A DNA stretch of 64,000 nt from Andalucia godoyi (GCA_009859145.1 VRVR01000010.1:124001-188000); one strand, 5' to 3'; counted from the stretch's first letter, positions 41,150-50,531 are shown. Notes: generated by a model from the sequence alone, not told the origin. A program made the numbers and translations.

Positions 41150-42091
41150 TTACACGACGTCGACGATGTCGTACAAGAAGCGCTTGCCTCCGTTGGATAG
41201 ACTCCACAAAAACAGCAGTGACCACGTGAAAATAAGCGGAATGAATGCCTGAATCCAGTACCAGTCCAAGCGATTTTCTAGTTTGGATGCAAGGAAAATA
41301 ATAAAGCAAAACAACGGAATCCAGACAACCATCGTGATGACCAGGCAATCTCGCTGCTTTCTCCAAATGGCCTTCTGCGCAGTCGAGTCATCCGTAACAG
41401 TTGCATCGCCGTCTTCCTCGTCTCTCTTCTTTGACCGACTCTTGGGCTTCTTCTTTGTGAATCGAAAGCAGCAACACACAAACACACAAAAGAGGAACGC
41501 AAAAATGAACCAAAACACTCCAAAGATGTCCCAGAATGTCAGTGTATTGTCGTTGTTCATTCGGCCCAGCAAGACCAAGCAAAACACAAAACACGATCCA
41601 GAAACAACGAGAATGTACCCGGTGCGCGAGACCAGCGCAGAATTGAATCGCTCGGCAATAGGCTGAACAGAGCCAAAATCCAGGGTGGAGATCAAAAACA
41701 TAATCACAGCCATAATCATGATCACACCGGAAACGACAATAATCGGTGCAAACACATCTGTCCATGACCGATCAATTTCTTCGTCGAGTTTTTGCGTCAA
41801 GAACGACAAGAACACACTGATTCCAATAATCGATGCAAAGTACACACCGTGATAAAACAAGTTGTAGGCAATCAGCTTGAAGTCTAAATTCTTCGCCTTC
41901 CGGAACTTCCGAAACGAATCCAGCGAAAACACAGCCCAAAACAACAAATTTGCATATAACGGAAGAAAAATCGGCCACCACGATGCTGAAAACTGGCCAT
42001 CCAATCGCAAAGGAAGCGCCAGCGAAAACGCCAGGGAAGCACAAGTGAAGCACACTCGGAGCACATAGTTTAGAGAAACAAACGTCTGCAT
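41150..42091 (-). CDS. TMEM185-like multi-pass membrane protein
   Basis: The 313-residue product has about eight hydrophobic helices. It contains the LRLDG...W..IF.P motif of the TMEM185/FXR-F family (ALPLRLDGQFSASWWPIFLP, about residues 24-43), and near the C-terminus DWYWIQAFIPLIFTWSLLFL. A charged loop KKKPKSRSKKRDEEDGDAT (about 215-235) separates two helix groups. The cellular function of this family is unknown; the proteins sit in intracellular membranes. The ATG at 42091 is preferred over one 36 codons upstream, whose extension is polar and does not match. It is convergent with the ABCA gene, with only 69 bases between the stop codons. Confidence 0.75.
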   Translation of the reverse strand: MQTFVSLNYVLRVCFTCASLAFSLALPLRLDGQFSASWWPIFLPLYANLLFWAVFSLDSFRKFRKAKNLDFKLIAYNLFYHGVYFASIIGISVFLSFLTQKLDEEIDRSWTDVFAPIIVVSGVIMIMAVIMFLISTLDFGSVQPIAERFNSALVSRTGYILVVSGSCFVFCLVLLGRMNNDNTLTFWDIFGVFWFIFAFLFCVFVCCCFRFTKKKPKSRSKKRDEEDGDATVTDDSTAQKAIWRKQRDCLVITMVVWIPLFCFIIFLASKLENRLDWYWIQAFIPLIFTWSLLFLWSLSNGGKRFLYDIVDVV

Positions 42092-42377
42092 GCTGAGATT
42101 GTGCTTTCCCGTCTTTTTCGTTATTCGTTTTCTTTCTCCTCTGTTCCCCCTTTCTAGATTGACTGATTGATGAACCGCCTGATCGATGGACAAATACAAC
42201 TCGTACTCTTATGATTTCGCATTTGAAAACGGGGGAAAGTAGCATCATAAAACAAATGATGGCGAAAAGCATTATCTAAAGGATGGAACCTGTCTGGAAG
42301 CGCCAGTTCCTTGTTTTATTTACGACTGCACCTCGGCCTTCCTTCCAAGATGACTCTTCTAAATTCCTTGCGCATGT

Positions 42378-42640
42378 CGCCTACATTATACACTGAACAT
42401 GCATATCTACGAATAGGCATGCATATTCAATCTTGCATCCCGTTGCCGGGAAGGGGATAGACCCCAACACGCCTCTCTGCGCTCTTCAGATCGATGTTCC
42501 GCGCTCCGCTCCCAATCTCGATCAATCTGTGAGCCACTTTCTCAGCGTGACACGTGGTTCCTGAGAAGGGTGCATTTTGATTCTGACGGCCCTGTATCGG
42601 GCGGCGTAGGCGTAGGCGAATGCGTCATCCGTGCGCGCTC
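42378..42640 (-). mobile_element. Fanzor-type transposon remnant, copy B (internally deleted)
   Basis: The right end, ATGTAGGCG, is at 42378-42386 on this strand, identical to that of copies A and C; sequence outside is unrelated to copy A. From 42378 to about 42534 it matches copy A 557-714 at roughly 94 percent by eye. The last 75 bases differ by a single base. Beyond 42534 it continues into the N-terminal coding region of a TnpB-like gene rather than the part present in copy A. The left boundary is not defined; the conserved 85-base left end seen in copies A and C is not found here. The element lies in the upstream region of the glucoamylase gene. Confidence 0.75.
42427..42629 (-). pseudogene. 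Fanzor/TnpB pseudogene: N-terminus fused to C-terminus
   Basis: Read on the minus strand, the first part encodes ARYRAVRIKMHPSQEP followed by TLRKWLTD, which is the RuvC/wedge N-terminal signature of TnpB-like proteins (RxxRIxPTxEQ...LxxWxG). At GCTCAC (42529-42534) it jumps directly to the last coding segment, ending IDRDW and, after a frameshift, ARNIDLKSAERRVG, PLPGNGMQD and TGA at 42427-42429. The whole centre of the nuclease, including the zinc finger, is gone. There is no in-frame ATG before the first part. It is a deletion derivative and cannot be functional. Confidence 0.7.
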
Positions 42641-42928
42641 ACGCCCATATTTGAATTAATAAAGCGGAACCAACGAATGATAGAATAGATGGCTACGGAT
42701 GCTGCGCTAAAGAGTGTCGAAAATGCAGAGCCTGTGTCACCGGCTGAATTTTGGCCGAGCGTGCGTAAGCACGAATTCACCGTGTCTGTTCATGTATACT
42801 TCCGTATGCATTACAATGACGTGTTATTATTCAGCGGCAGCAGCAGCTTTAGCTGTTCAATGTCCACGGTGTTTTCGACTTTTTATATTTATTTATTATT
42901 CTTCTCTATTCCTGATTTCATTAGAGAG

Positions 42929-45094
42929 ATGATGCGGATGAGGTTGGAAATGCGGATGGGGATTGGGATGAATGTTCTGATTGTCGCATGGATTGGATTT
43001 TCATGCTTTGCAGCAAGAACTGTTCATGCACAGTCTGCGAAGCGGCTCCCTTCGTACGTTCTTGGAAATTGGAAAGATACGGTTGCATATTGGAGCGCGT
43101 CTGAGAACTGCCCCCATGCAAAATCTGAGAATCTTCCTGGATTTTCATACTTTGCCAAAGGGTCATTCTCCTCGGCAGGGTCATCGTTTTCTGCTTCAGT
43201 GATCTCGGCCGACTCTTTTGCAGTCGAGTTTGACGGCACGGTCTATGCTGACCCGACGCAATTCTCACACGTGGTGACGGACGGTGGAGTTGTTCTTCGT
43301 TCCAACGGCGAGTTCGAAGCGGTGTTCAATTCGTACGGAGGAAAACAGCTCCCGTTTGAACTTGCTGTTCGGACTTATATGCCACCAGGTGCTGACTATT
43401 ATGCGACAGAGTTTGCGATAGAGCCTCTGGCAGCTGGGGTTCATACAGGCCATATTGTGTCGTTTCTGTACGCGGCATCTGCATGCTTGTCTGCAGTGTC
43501 AGCCGTCGAATTTGGTGCGTTCGTGCACGACTTGCACTTTTGCGCAGGTGGTCCGAGCGAGCAAACGCTGGTTTCGATGTATCTTGGGGAATCCATGCCG
43601 ACCTCACCGTCCTCGCTGTTGGTGGCTGCGGAGGCTGGGCAGGTTGGAACTGTGTTAGCCGCGCTCCAAAGTGGCCATTTGGCCAATTCTTCGAGCGCGC
43701 AGGCATCGAATGCTGGGCTTGAATCGGCATTTGCAGTGTCGTTTTCCAGCTCTGGACCTTCGGAGAAGCGCGTATTCAGCATCATTCGTTCGATCCAGTC
43801 AAGTACGGAGCAGGCGCAGGCGTGGATCAAATCATTCAGGTCCGCGAATCTTACGATGAATTCCATCATCGCTACCACAGCTCAAGCGTACTCGGCGTTT
43901 CTGAACAGCGGGAAGCTGGCGAAACTCTCGGCAAAGCTTTCCCCGAATGAAATTGCAATGTACGAGCACTCGCTGCTGGCACTGAAGAACGGACAAAATC
44001 CTCTCAATGGCGCAATTATGGCTTCATTTCACCCGCTCTATGGCTACAAAGTTTGGTCACGTGATGCTGTTTTTGCGGCCATCATCTTCGCGGCCGCCGG
44101 GTATCCCGCAGAGTCCAGACTGTTCTTGCAGTGGGCCTCGCAAGCGGAGCTCCGAAGTGATTCTGCGTTCCACACGTGCTACAACTTCGCGGACGGTTCT
44201 GTCAATGGGTTTGTGGAGCCGCAATATGACGGCACGGGCCTCTATCTTGTGTCTGTGCTCTACTATCTGCGAGAGACGCATGATTTGTCCATCTTGTCTG
44301 CCCCAAGTGTGCAAGATCGAGTCCGGACGTTCGAGCAATTCTTCATCCAGAACAAGGGATTCAACCAGCTAAGCGCTTCCGACTATTCAATTTGGGAGGA
44401 GTCCAGCGATCAGCATTCTGGAGCACCGCTCCCGACGCAATACTATGCATTTTCTCAAGTAATGGCGTGGGCCGGGTTGCGTGCGGCTGGAATTCTCGAA
44501 TCAAGCGAGTTCCTTTCGAACCCACAAGCGGCAGCTGCAGTGCAGCAGCGGCAATCTGAGCTTCAGTCTGCTATCATGAATAACATGTTTGACTATCAGC
44601 AGGGATACATGTATCGTGGTCGGTGGAGCGATACCAACTCGCCGGACACTCGAGTAGACTCCTCCTCCACCGCTGCAATTTTCATGGGTCTTCTATCGCA
44701 GAATTCCACCATGTCCAAGTCTCTATTGTCGAATGTGTACGCACAGCTTACCCGGTGGGACAACGGGATTGGACGCTACGTGGGAGATGGGTTCTTCTTC
44801 GACAGCAAATGGGATCCCTGTGGCTCCGAAGTAGGACAAGCGTCTCCTCCCTGGGGAGTCACAACAATGTTTACCGCATTCGCAGAGCTTTCCCTTGGTC
44901 TTCCGATCGACAAGAGAATCAAGTTTATGCTCGATTCTTCGGCTGCCGAATTCTCTCCCGTCGGCGAAGCTGTCGACGGCCTGACAGGGCAGTTTGTGCG
45001 TGCCTCTGCTCCCGACATTTATGAGCATGGTGGGGTCTTCATCTTGGCTCAGTTGTTGCGCTACGGCCTAGCTACTCCTTTGTGGAGCATCTAG
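42929..45094 (+). CDS. Secreted glycoside hydrolase family 15 (glucoamylase-like)
   Basis: GH15 enzymes release glucose from alpha-1,4/1,6-glucans by inversion. From the ATG at 42929 the product is 721 residues, with an N-terminal signal peptide (MNVLIVAWIGFSCFAARTVHA). A beta-sandwich-like region follows (about 35-270). The (alpha/alpha)6 barrel contains HPLYGYKVWSRDAVFAAIIF (about 370-390), the general-acid region DYSIWEESSDQHSG (about 485-498) and a closing segment SPVGEAVDGLTGQFVRASAPDIYEHGGVFILA. The reading frame stays open 80 codons further upstream to 42689, but that part lacks a signal and resembles a T-rich leader; GTAAGC near 42764 and TTAG near 42923 could also mark an intron. Fanzor remnants flank the gene on both sides. 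Confidence 0.85.
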   Translation: MMRMRLEMRMGIGMNVLIVAWIGFSCFAARTVHAQSAKRLPSYVLGNWKDTVAYWSASENCPHAKSENLPGFSYFAKGSFSSAGSSFSASVISADSFAVEFDGTVYADPTQFSHVVTDGGVVLRSNGEFEAVFNSYGGKQLPFELAVRTYMPPGADYYATEFAIEPLAAGVHTGHIVSFLYAASACLSAVSAVEFGAFVHDLHFCAGGPSEQTLVSMYLGESMPTSPSSLLVAAEAGQVGTVLAALQSGHLANSSSAQASNAGLESAFAVSFSSSGPSEKRVFSIIRSIQSSTEQAQAWIKSFRSANLTMNSIIATTAQAYSAFLNSGKLAKLSAKLSPNEIAMYEHSLLALKNGQNPLNGAIMASFHPLYGYKVWSRDAVFAAIIFAAAGYPAESRLFLQWASQAELRSDSAFHTCYNFADGSVNGFVEPQYDGTGLYLVSVLYYLRETHDLSILSAPSVQDRVRTFEQFFIQNKGFNQLSASDYSIWEESSDQHSGAPLPTQYYAFSQVMAWAGLRAAGILESSEFLSNPQAAAAVQQRQSELQSAIMNNMFDYQQGYMYRGRWSDTNSPDTRVDSSSTAAIFMGLLSQNSTMSKSLLSNVYAQLTRWDNGIGRYVGDGFFFDSKWDPCGSEVGQASPPWGVTTMFTAFAELSLGLPIDKRIKFMLDSSAAEFSPVGEAVDGLTGQFVRASAPDIYEHGGVFILAQLLRYGLATPLWSI

Positions 45095-45326
45095 TTTCTC
45101 AGTGGGGGTGGGATTTCCCTCTCGTCCTCCCCGGCATCACCAGTGCCGCCACCATCATCTAATTGTTGGTTTTTCTCTGTATGTTTATGTCGTTGTGGCT
45201 TCATGTGTTTTTTTCATTTAAAATATTTATTTGACTTCGATTGTAAAAGAACATTATTATTATTATTTCTATTAATAAAAGGCAGAATTGGAAATATCTG
45301 GCAAGGATGAGAGATACATCGCGTCA
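45095..45326. other. 3' region of the glucoamylase gene
   Basis: This stretch is T-rich and then A/T-rich, with AATAAA at 45273-45278, a likely poly(A) signal about 50 bases before transposon copy C. No gene is seen. Confidence 0.5.
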
Positions 45327-45487
45327 CGCCTACATTGCACACTAATCCACGGACAATCGTCGCTGATCACCCATAATCAATGTTGCAACCCAACAACATG
45401 CATAATGCAACGCGGCAGCGTATTTATAAAGGGATTTCATGATCAAAATGGGAGGCGAAACGAATCGGACATCGTGTGACGGAGTTG
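45327..45487 (-). mobile_element. Short non-autonomous Fanzor derivative (MITE-like), copy C
   Basis: This 161-bp element shares its left 80-odd bases with positions 1-85 of the window (about 93 percent by eye). Its last bases AGTGTGCAATGTAGGCG match the right end of copies A and B. No coding sequence of the nuclease remains. The left end contains TTTATAAATACG, a TATA box (TATAAATA) that is slightly altered in copy A (CTATAAACACG). The unique middle has a small stem ATGTTG/CAACAT. Sharing both termini with a larger element and lacking the gene is the definition of a non-autonomous derivative. Confidence 0.7.
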
Positions 45488-45647
45488 CTTAAGATAACAG
45501 ACGCATGCGCATGGCGCGTGGCAGTGGTTCTGTTTACGTGCGCTTTAGATTGCTTCCCCATATCGCAAATAGTGACCGCGGTTTTCGAGTTTTCTCGTTT
45601 CTTCTCAGCATATCCTCTTTTTCTCCATTTATTTATTTGTATATTTG

Positions 45648-45655
45648 TATATAAG
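45648..45655 (+). promoter_or_regulatory. TATA box of the 45704 gene
   Basis: TATATAAG lies 56 bases before the ATG at 45704, within otherwise T-rich then purine-rich sequence. Confidence 0.5.
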
Positions 45656-45703
45656 AGGAGGAAGAGATCACGGATATAGAGAAAGAGGGAAAGTAATGAT
45701 GAG

Positions 45704-46732
45704 ATGAACGAGGCGTTTCATGACCTGGTGTGCGATTCGCTTTCATTGTTTGGGCGACTAACTCTTGCATCTCTTTGTGCACATCTGTCGTGCAGCATTG
45801 CGGAATCGACAGACGAAACCGCCAAACGCACATTTTCGATCGAGGCGGAGCTGCAGTATCTTTCTCTTTGTGCTTCTGCAGCGAGTGCATCGCCGTTTCC
45901 TTGCATTTCCATTCGACGTGTTCAATACATCTTGGCGATACCAATGATTGTTGATACGCTAATGGAGAGCAAAGGAGGACTTTTTCTGACCGAGGTTCCT
46001 TTTCTTCCATTGTTCTTTTCTTTTTGCACCGCGCATTTCAGCAGCGGACTCACTCCGCGAATTGAATCAACGTCTCTCAACACCCTCATGCAGAAATCGT
46101 TGCGGGGAGTCTTGGACTTTTCGAATCGTGCTGCCGCCGAGCAGCAATTTGCGCTGCTTAAAGAGAGCATCAGTTCTGCCGCGTTAGAAAGCCCGTTTCA
46201 AAACGAGTGGAATCTTGGCATCGACGCTGTGGACTGGTGTGTGGATTACTCACAAATCGAGTGGTTCCCGTGCTCAGAGACCAGCACAGAAGTCCAGCAG
46301 CTGCTGTTCCTGACGTGTGTCTGCATCCGAAACCACGTTATTTTCGAATCAATGTTTACTACGATTATTGGAAATGCGGATAAGCAGTCTGAGCTTTCGA
46401 GTTCTCTCGTGGACTGTGCAACGGCTGCCTCTCGATTTGCTGTTGTGCTCTGCTCATTCTTGCGATGCAAATCAAGAATCCAGGAAGAACACGATCAAAG
46501 GAAATCCGCCAATCCGCGTCGATTTGGACCTCACGACGTCCGAGATTTGATGGAGGAAATGCAAATCCTAAATGCAAAAACAGAGTTGTGGACTCACAAA
46601 GCTCGCAACTGGATCGACACCGTGATGGCGCCTGTGTGCCAAGTATCGAACGCACGCCTGAAGCAATATCTGGACAATTCATCGCAAACCATCGACGGTC
46701 TCATTCGCGAAATGCTCACATTCACTCGTTGA
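45704..46732 (+). CDS. Hypothetical helical protein, 342 aa
   Basis: I do not recognise this protein. It is predicted to be mostly helical, has many conserved-looking Cys and Ser residues, and carries no transmembrane segment or signal. Stretches such as RVQYILAIPMIVDTLMESKGGLF and RDLMEEMQILNAKTELWTHKARNW suggest a compact alpha-solenoid or coiled-coil partner. A TATA box lies 56 bases upstream, and codon usage resembles that of its neighbours, so it is likely a real gene. Its stop codon overlaps the 3' end of RBM22 on the other strand by 11 bases. Confidence 0.75.
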   Translation: MNEAFHDLVCDSLSLFGRLTLASLCAHLSCSIAESTDETAKRTFSIEAELQYLSLCASAASASPFPCISIRRVQYILAIPMIVDTLMESKGGLFLTEVPFLPLFFSFCTAHFSSGLTPRIESTSLNTLMQKSLRGVLDFSNRAAAEQQFALLKESISSAALESPFQNEWNLGIDAVDWCVDYSQIEWFPCSETSTEVQQLLFLTCVCIRNHVIFESMFTTIIGNADKQSELSSSLVDCATAASRFAVVLCSFLRCKSRIQEEHDQRKSANPRRFGPHDVRDLMEEMQILNAKTELWTHKARNWIDTVMAPVCQVSNARLKQYLDNSSQTIDGLIREMLTFTR

Positions 46733-47924
46733 CAAGATTCGCCGGGTCAAGCGACGCATATTTTAGCGGCGCACTCTTCGTCGTCGGCACTTCAGCTGAC
46801 ACTTGCTGCTTCCGTTCGGACTGCTGTTGCTGTTGCTGTTGGTGCTGCTGCTGCATCTGGATGTGCTTGTTTGCCGATGAAGTGTTGGCATATCTCGTCT
46901 TTCCAGCGTCTCCGCGTGGTCTTGCCCATCCAATGCGCACGGGCTTTCCCAGCACATCCACGACACCGCATACATGAGCAGCAGCATTCTCGGCAGATTC
47001 TCGATCGGCAAACTGGACAAAGACTAGCTGTTTGTTCGGAATGATCTTGACATTCGCAACTTGTCCGAATTCTGCGAACTTTCCCCTCCACAATTCCTCA
47101 CTTTGCAAGTCAGTCGAGGCGGCGTTGCTGATGCAAAGGCTCGTGATTGTCGGATCTTCTGGCGGAGTCGGAATAAGCCCCCTTTCCAGAATCTTTTGGT
47201 ATCGTCGTGCTGCGTCCATATCTCCAGAAGTTCCAAAGTATCTGCTTGCGATATTCTGTTCCCTATCCTGATTCCTCACCGAAGACGAGGACGGCGATGT
47301 TGATGACGATGCGGCAGTTGCATCTTGATCATGTCGGAATGGACAGTACTCACCCCGCGTACACTTTCCTTTGAGCCAATATCCACACACAAACGGCTTG
47401 TTCCGTGCAAAATAAGGTTGATCTTTCGTCAGCGATCGCAAAATCGCTTCTTTTCCAGTCGCTTTCCCGGAATCGCTGGAAAATGGAGCTGCGGAAGAAA
47501 GCAGCAATTGTCGGTTCGTCGTAGACGTCGGAACGACGAGGGCATTGCTACTGCTACTACTGCTACTGCTACTATTATCAGCACTGTTGCCGTTGCTCTG
47601 ATGACGATGATGCTCATCGACATGCGAGCTTATGATCTTGTCGCGAATCGCAACGGGAAGATTGTACTGCAAATCAAGAATGCAGCACTGACATACATTC
47701 TTCAGTTTCGCGCACGACTGACATACTTGGGTTTTCTTAAATCGAGCCTCAGCGGTTGTTCCAGGCCTCCATCGAAAGACTGTGAACGGCCGCTTGCACA
47801 CTCCACACTCGGCTCCAAAAGGTGTCTTTTGCATCCGGACAGACGGATTAGGGCCCAAACAAACCTGGCATAGAACAGGAAAGTCGGATGACTCCCAGCC
47901 GGTTGACGAGTACTTCGTGTTCAT
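46722..47924 (-). CDS. RBM22: Pre-mRNA-splicing factor RBM22/Cwc2-type
   Basis: RBM22 binds the U6 snRNA and the intron in the catalytic spliceosome. The 400-residue product starts MNTKYSSTGWESSDFPVLCQ. It has the N-terminal Cys-rich zinc module (LCQVCLGPNP, CGVCKRPFTVFRWRPG, VCQSCAKLKNVCQCCILDL, about residues 18-90). A CCCH finger follows (VCGYWLKGKCTRGEYCPFRH, about 175-195), then the conserved ASRYFG and an RRM (SLCISNAAS ... LVFVQFADRESAENAA ... PVRIGWARP, about 265-340). The tail is Gln-rich. The start at 47924 matches the family; upstream in-frame sequence is rejected. It lacks the long Pro-rich C-terminus of the human protein. Confidence 0.93.
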   Translation of the reverse strand: MNTKYSSTGWESSDFPVLCQVCLGPNPSVRMQKTPFGAECGVCKRPFTVFRWRPGTTAEARFKKTQVCQSCAKLKNVCQCCILDLQYNLPVAIRDKIISSHVDEHHRHQSNGNSADNSSSSSSSSSNALVVPTSTTNRQLLLSSAAPFSSDSGKATGKEAILRSLTKDQPYFARNKPFVCGYWLKGKCTRGEYCPFRHDQDATAASSSTSPSSSSVRNQDREQNIASRYFGTSGDMDAARRYQKILERGLIPTPPEDPTITSLCISNAASTDLQSEELWRGKFAEFGQVANVKIIPNKQLVFVQFADRESAENAAAHVCGVVDVLGKPVRIGWARPRGDAGKTRYANTSSANKHIQMQQQHQQQQQQQSERKQQVSAEVPTTKSAPLKYASLDPANLVNE

Positions 47925-48554
47925 CTGAAAAAAAATACCCTCTTCTTCTGCTTCTCCTTCTTTGTGATTTCTCCCCAGATACTCTTGTATGAATGAAAAC
48001 ACATTCACACGCACACTCACACTCACACTCACACACAAAAAAGGTTTTCCGCGTGTCTGGGTAAGGCTGGAGTGTAGTAAATGGGCGTGGATTACGGCAG
48101 GCGGAGGGGGGCGTCGTTTCGACTTTCGCCAACCGAGGCACCGGCTTAATCGTTCTTCCGTGTTTCAGTTTGGATGCCGAAGACACGCACCGGTGCATAC
48201 ACACATATTTTACAGGAATACATTCGCATTTCGCAAGCGGGCAGTATGCCAGTAAACGCTTCCAGCGAATCGATCGATCGAGGGCCGAATGAAGTGTCTC
48301 AGCTGGAAATGAATCTGACAGCAGGGTTTTGCTCAGACACAAGACCACGCATTCGTGTTTGCCTGTCATGAAACTGTCCAACGACCTTGCAAAAGGTCCC
48401 AATTCTGTGGGTTTTCACTTTCCCATTCCGCAAATTCCGGCTTCTGCCTTCCTCTCCTTCACCGTCAAATAGCAAATTCCTTTCTTGCGGGCTATCTTCG
48501 GACAGTGTCCCTTGGAAAAACAACTAGAGAAGTTCTCGGTTGGAGGGCGGGAAA
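47925..48554. other. Divergent promoter region of RBM22 and the 48555 gene
   Basis: A 630-base gap contains a short ACTCAC repeat (about 48004-48033) near the RBM22 start. I see no gene and no clear TATA box. Confidence 0.5.
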
Positions 48555-50531
48555 ATGGACAAGCTTCAACCGGACAGCTTTGTTCGCAGTGACTTGTTAG
48601 TAGAACAGTATCCACCGTCTGCTCCGGCTACCACGGATGCAGAGCTCGGGAAACTGGGGGGAGGAGAGTCGCAGCAACAGGCTGGTGAGGCAACTGAGAC
48701 AGACATTGATCTCTTTCTGAGACATCCACGGCTGTTTGATTTTGCTCATAGAAAGTTCCTGTCCATCGCCAATCCACTTGGGTATCTTGCGGCGTCACGA
48801 AAAGTGGTCTTGTCTCAATTCAAAGAAGATGACTTTTACCCGTGGCATAGATCTGCTCTGCTGCTAAAACGATGCTCGGGAGTATCGCCCACGCTCGCTC
48901 GGGCACGCGCTGTGATTCTAGGAAGCCCCGAAGTGCAGGATGCATTGATGCGCTGGTGGCACTTTGTCAGTGGTTACTCCCCCAAACTTCCTTCTGACAT
49001 TCCACGGGCTTCGTTCTTCTACATGTACAATTCTCTGTACCGCGTGATTTCGCAGCAGCGTGATTACATGTTTGATGCGACGGAGAGCGCAATGCTAGAC
49101 TTCCCGCTGTCATTAAATCCGTCGGTTGTGAAGCTACCGCCGATTTATCAGCTGTTGCTGGAAATCGTGGACAATGTGACCGTGTCTACGCAGCCATCTG
49201 AATGGGCTAAATGCTTATTGCTACTTCTCGAATGTATAGAGTCTGTAGATGTATCCACGTGGATCGACGTCCAAGCGAGCAGCGACAATCATCCTTTTTT
49301 GAGTGCAAAGAGCGTTTCTGGTACAATGATGGCACTGCAGAAGGATCCGCAACCGAGTGTCGTGGACACTCTGAGCTCATCTCTGGTTTCCGATGTTGTC
49401 CCGGAAGATGATCTCAAAGTATCTGTCTTGTCGATTGCTCTCGAAGAAATGCTAATGTTTGAACGAAGACCGTCTTTGCTGGTGAAAGAAGACAGGGAAG
49501 CTATCGCAGATGCGTCCGACGACCTTGCGTTCCACGATCTTGGAGCTAGAATTATCGTTCGGAAGAACCAGTTTGAGCGTAGAGTTGCAGAAAATGCAGC
49601 GGCGAACGGCCCCAATAGGATCATCAAGGAAAAGTTTCGAAGAGAGCGGCGGAATCGACATCGACGCAGGATTGGAGGAGCGGGAAAGGGGTATGCTTCA
49701 TCGGATTTGAGAAAATCGACACGGAGGGAAATGTCGGACGACGAAATGTCGGACGGTGACGATCTGGATTCGAAAGACGACGGGTCGGATGCAGAGGAAG
49801 ACAATGAGTCGACGGAAGATGCTGGGAATAGCAGTCACGAATTCGACGAGCTGCGCGCTTTGCTCAGCGGAAAGTTCCGATCCTCATGGAAACGGACGAA
49901 TTCACGGACGATCGAAGACCTTGAAAAGGATCGAAAGCGTCTCGGAGGTCTCTTTCTTGGGTCATCCTCTCCAACATCGAATGCGGCGGTAGAACGGTCA
50001 CCGTCGAAACCTTCCGAGTCCTGGCAGAAGCACAATGAGGTCAACTCGCTTCAACAACTCCATTTTGCAATGCTCCAGCAAAAACTTGACACTGAAAAAC
50101 AGCAAAATTCGATATTTGCAGCATGTGGGGCAACGCCGAGAACACGCAATCGCAGCTCCACGGATGTTTCGTCTGCAGCATTCGAAGGACTAGCGCTCGG
50201 CACCAAACCGAGTACTATCCACTCGATTCTGCATTCTTCGCATCCAGATTGTGGTGATTTGCATAGCATCCTCCACATACCCAAACCTTCGGCATCCATG
50301 TCTCCGCAGGCACAACGCTCGAGCGCAACAAAGTCTCCCTGTCGCTCTACTCCTTTCTGCCGGTCGATTCGAACGTCGAATATCCAATGCAGAACGCCCT
50401 CGCCTGGTCCCAATTCGTCTCGGCCGCCCTCAGCGGCTGTCCGTTTTCCTCCTCTGAAGCCCTTTGCAAACACTCCTCGAATCCGATCTCCGATCGCTGA
50501 ATTTGCAGCTCCGAAGACCGCAAGGTTCTAA
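48555..50531 (+). CDS. Hypothetical protein, 658 aa, folded N-terminus and charged C-terminus
   Basis: I do not recognise the family. Residues about 45-230 look like a folded helical domain: FLRHPRLFDFAHRKFLSIANP, ASFFYMYNSLYRVISQQRDY and PPIYQLLLEIVDNVTVSTQPSEWAKCLLLLLEC. A DLxxxD/Y-rich helical part continues to about 365. Next is a very basic stretch (KEKFRRERRNRHRRRIGGAGKG, about 360-385), then an acidic one (SDDEMSDGDDLDSKDDGSDAEEDNES). The C-terminal 200 residues are Ser/Pro-rich and probably disordered. No membrane segment or signal is seen. The ATG at 48555 is the first in frame; no start codon lies upstream. Confidence 0.75.
   Translation: MDKLQPDSFVRSDLLVEQYPPSAPATTDAELGKLGGGESQQQAGEATETDIDLFLRHPRLFDFAHRKFLSIANPLGYLAASRKVVLSQFKEDDFYPWHRSALLLKRCSGVSPTLARARAVILGSPEVQDALMRWWHFVSGYSPKLPSDIPRASFFYMYNSLYRVISQQRDYMFDATESAMLDFPLSLNPSVVKLPPIYQLLLEIVDNVTVSTQPSEWAKCLLLLLECIESVDVSTWIDVQASSDNHPFLSAKSVSGTMMALQKDPQPSVVDTLSSSLVSDVVPEDDLKVSVLSIALEEMLMFERRPSLLVKEDREAIADASDDLAFHDLGARIIVRKNQFERRVAENAAANGPNRIIKEKFRRERRNRHRRRIGGAGKGYASSDLRKSTRREMSDDEMSDGDDLDSKDDGSDAEEDNESTEDAGNSSHEFDELRALLSGKFRSSWKRTNSRTIEDLEKDRKRLGGLFLGSSSPTSNAAVERSPSKPSESWQKHNEVNSLQQLHFAMLQQKLDTEKQQNSIFAACGATPRTRNRSSTDVSSAAFEGLALGTKPSTIHSILHSSHPDCGDLHSILHIPKPSASMSPQAQRSSATKSPCRSTPFCRSIRTSNIQCRTPSPGPNSSRPPSAAVRFPPLKPFANTPRIRSPIAEFAAPKTARF

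Noticed and set aside
42689-42928. 80-codon upstream extension of the glucoamylase
   Set aside because: It would bury the signal peptide internally; the segment is T-rich and may be leader or a first exon plus intron.
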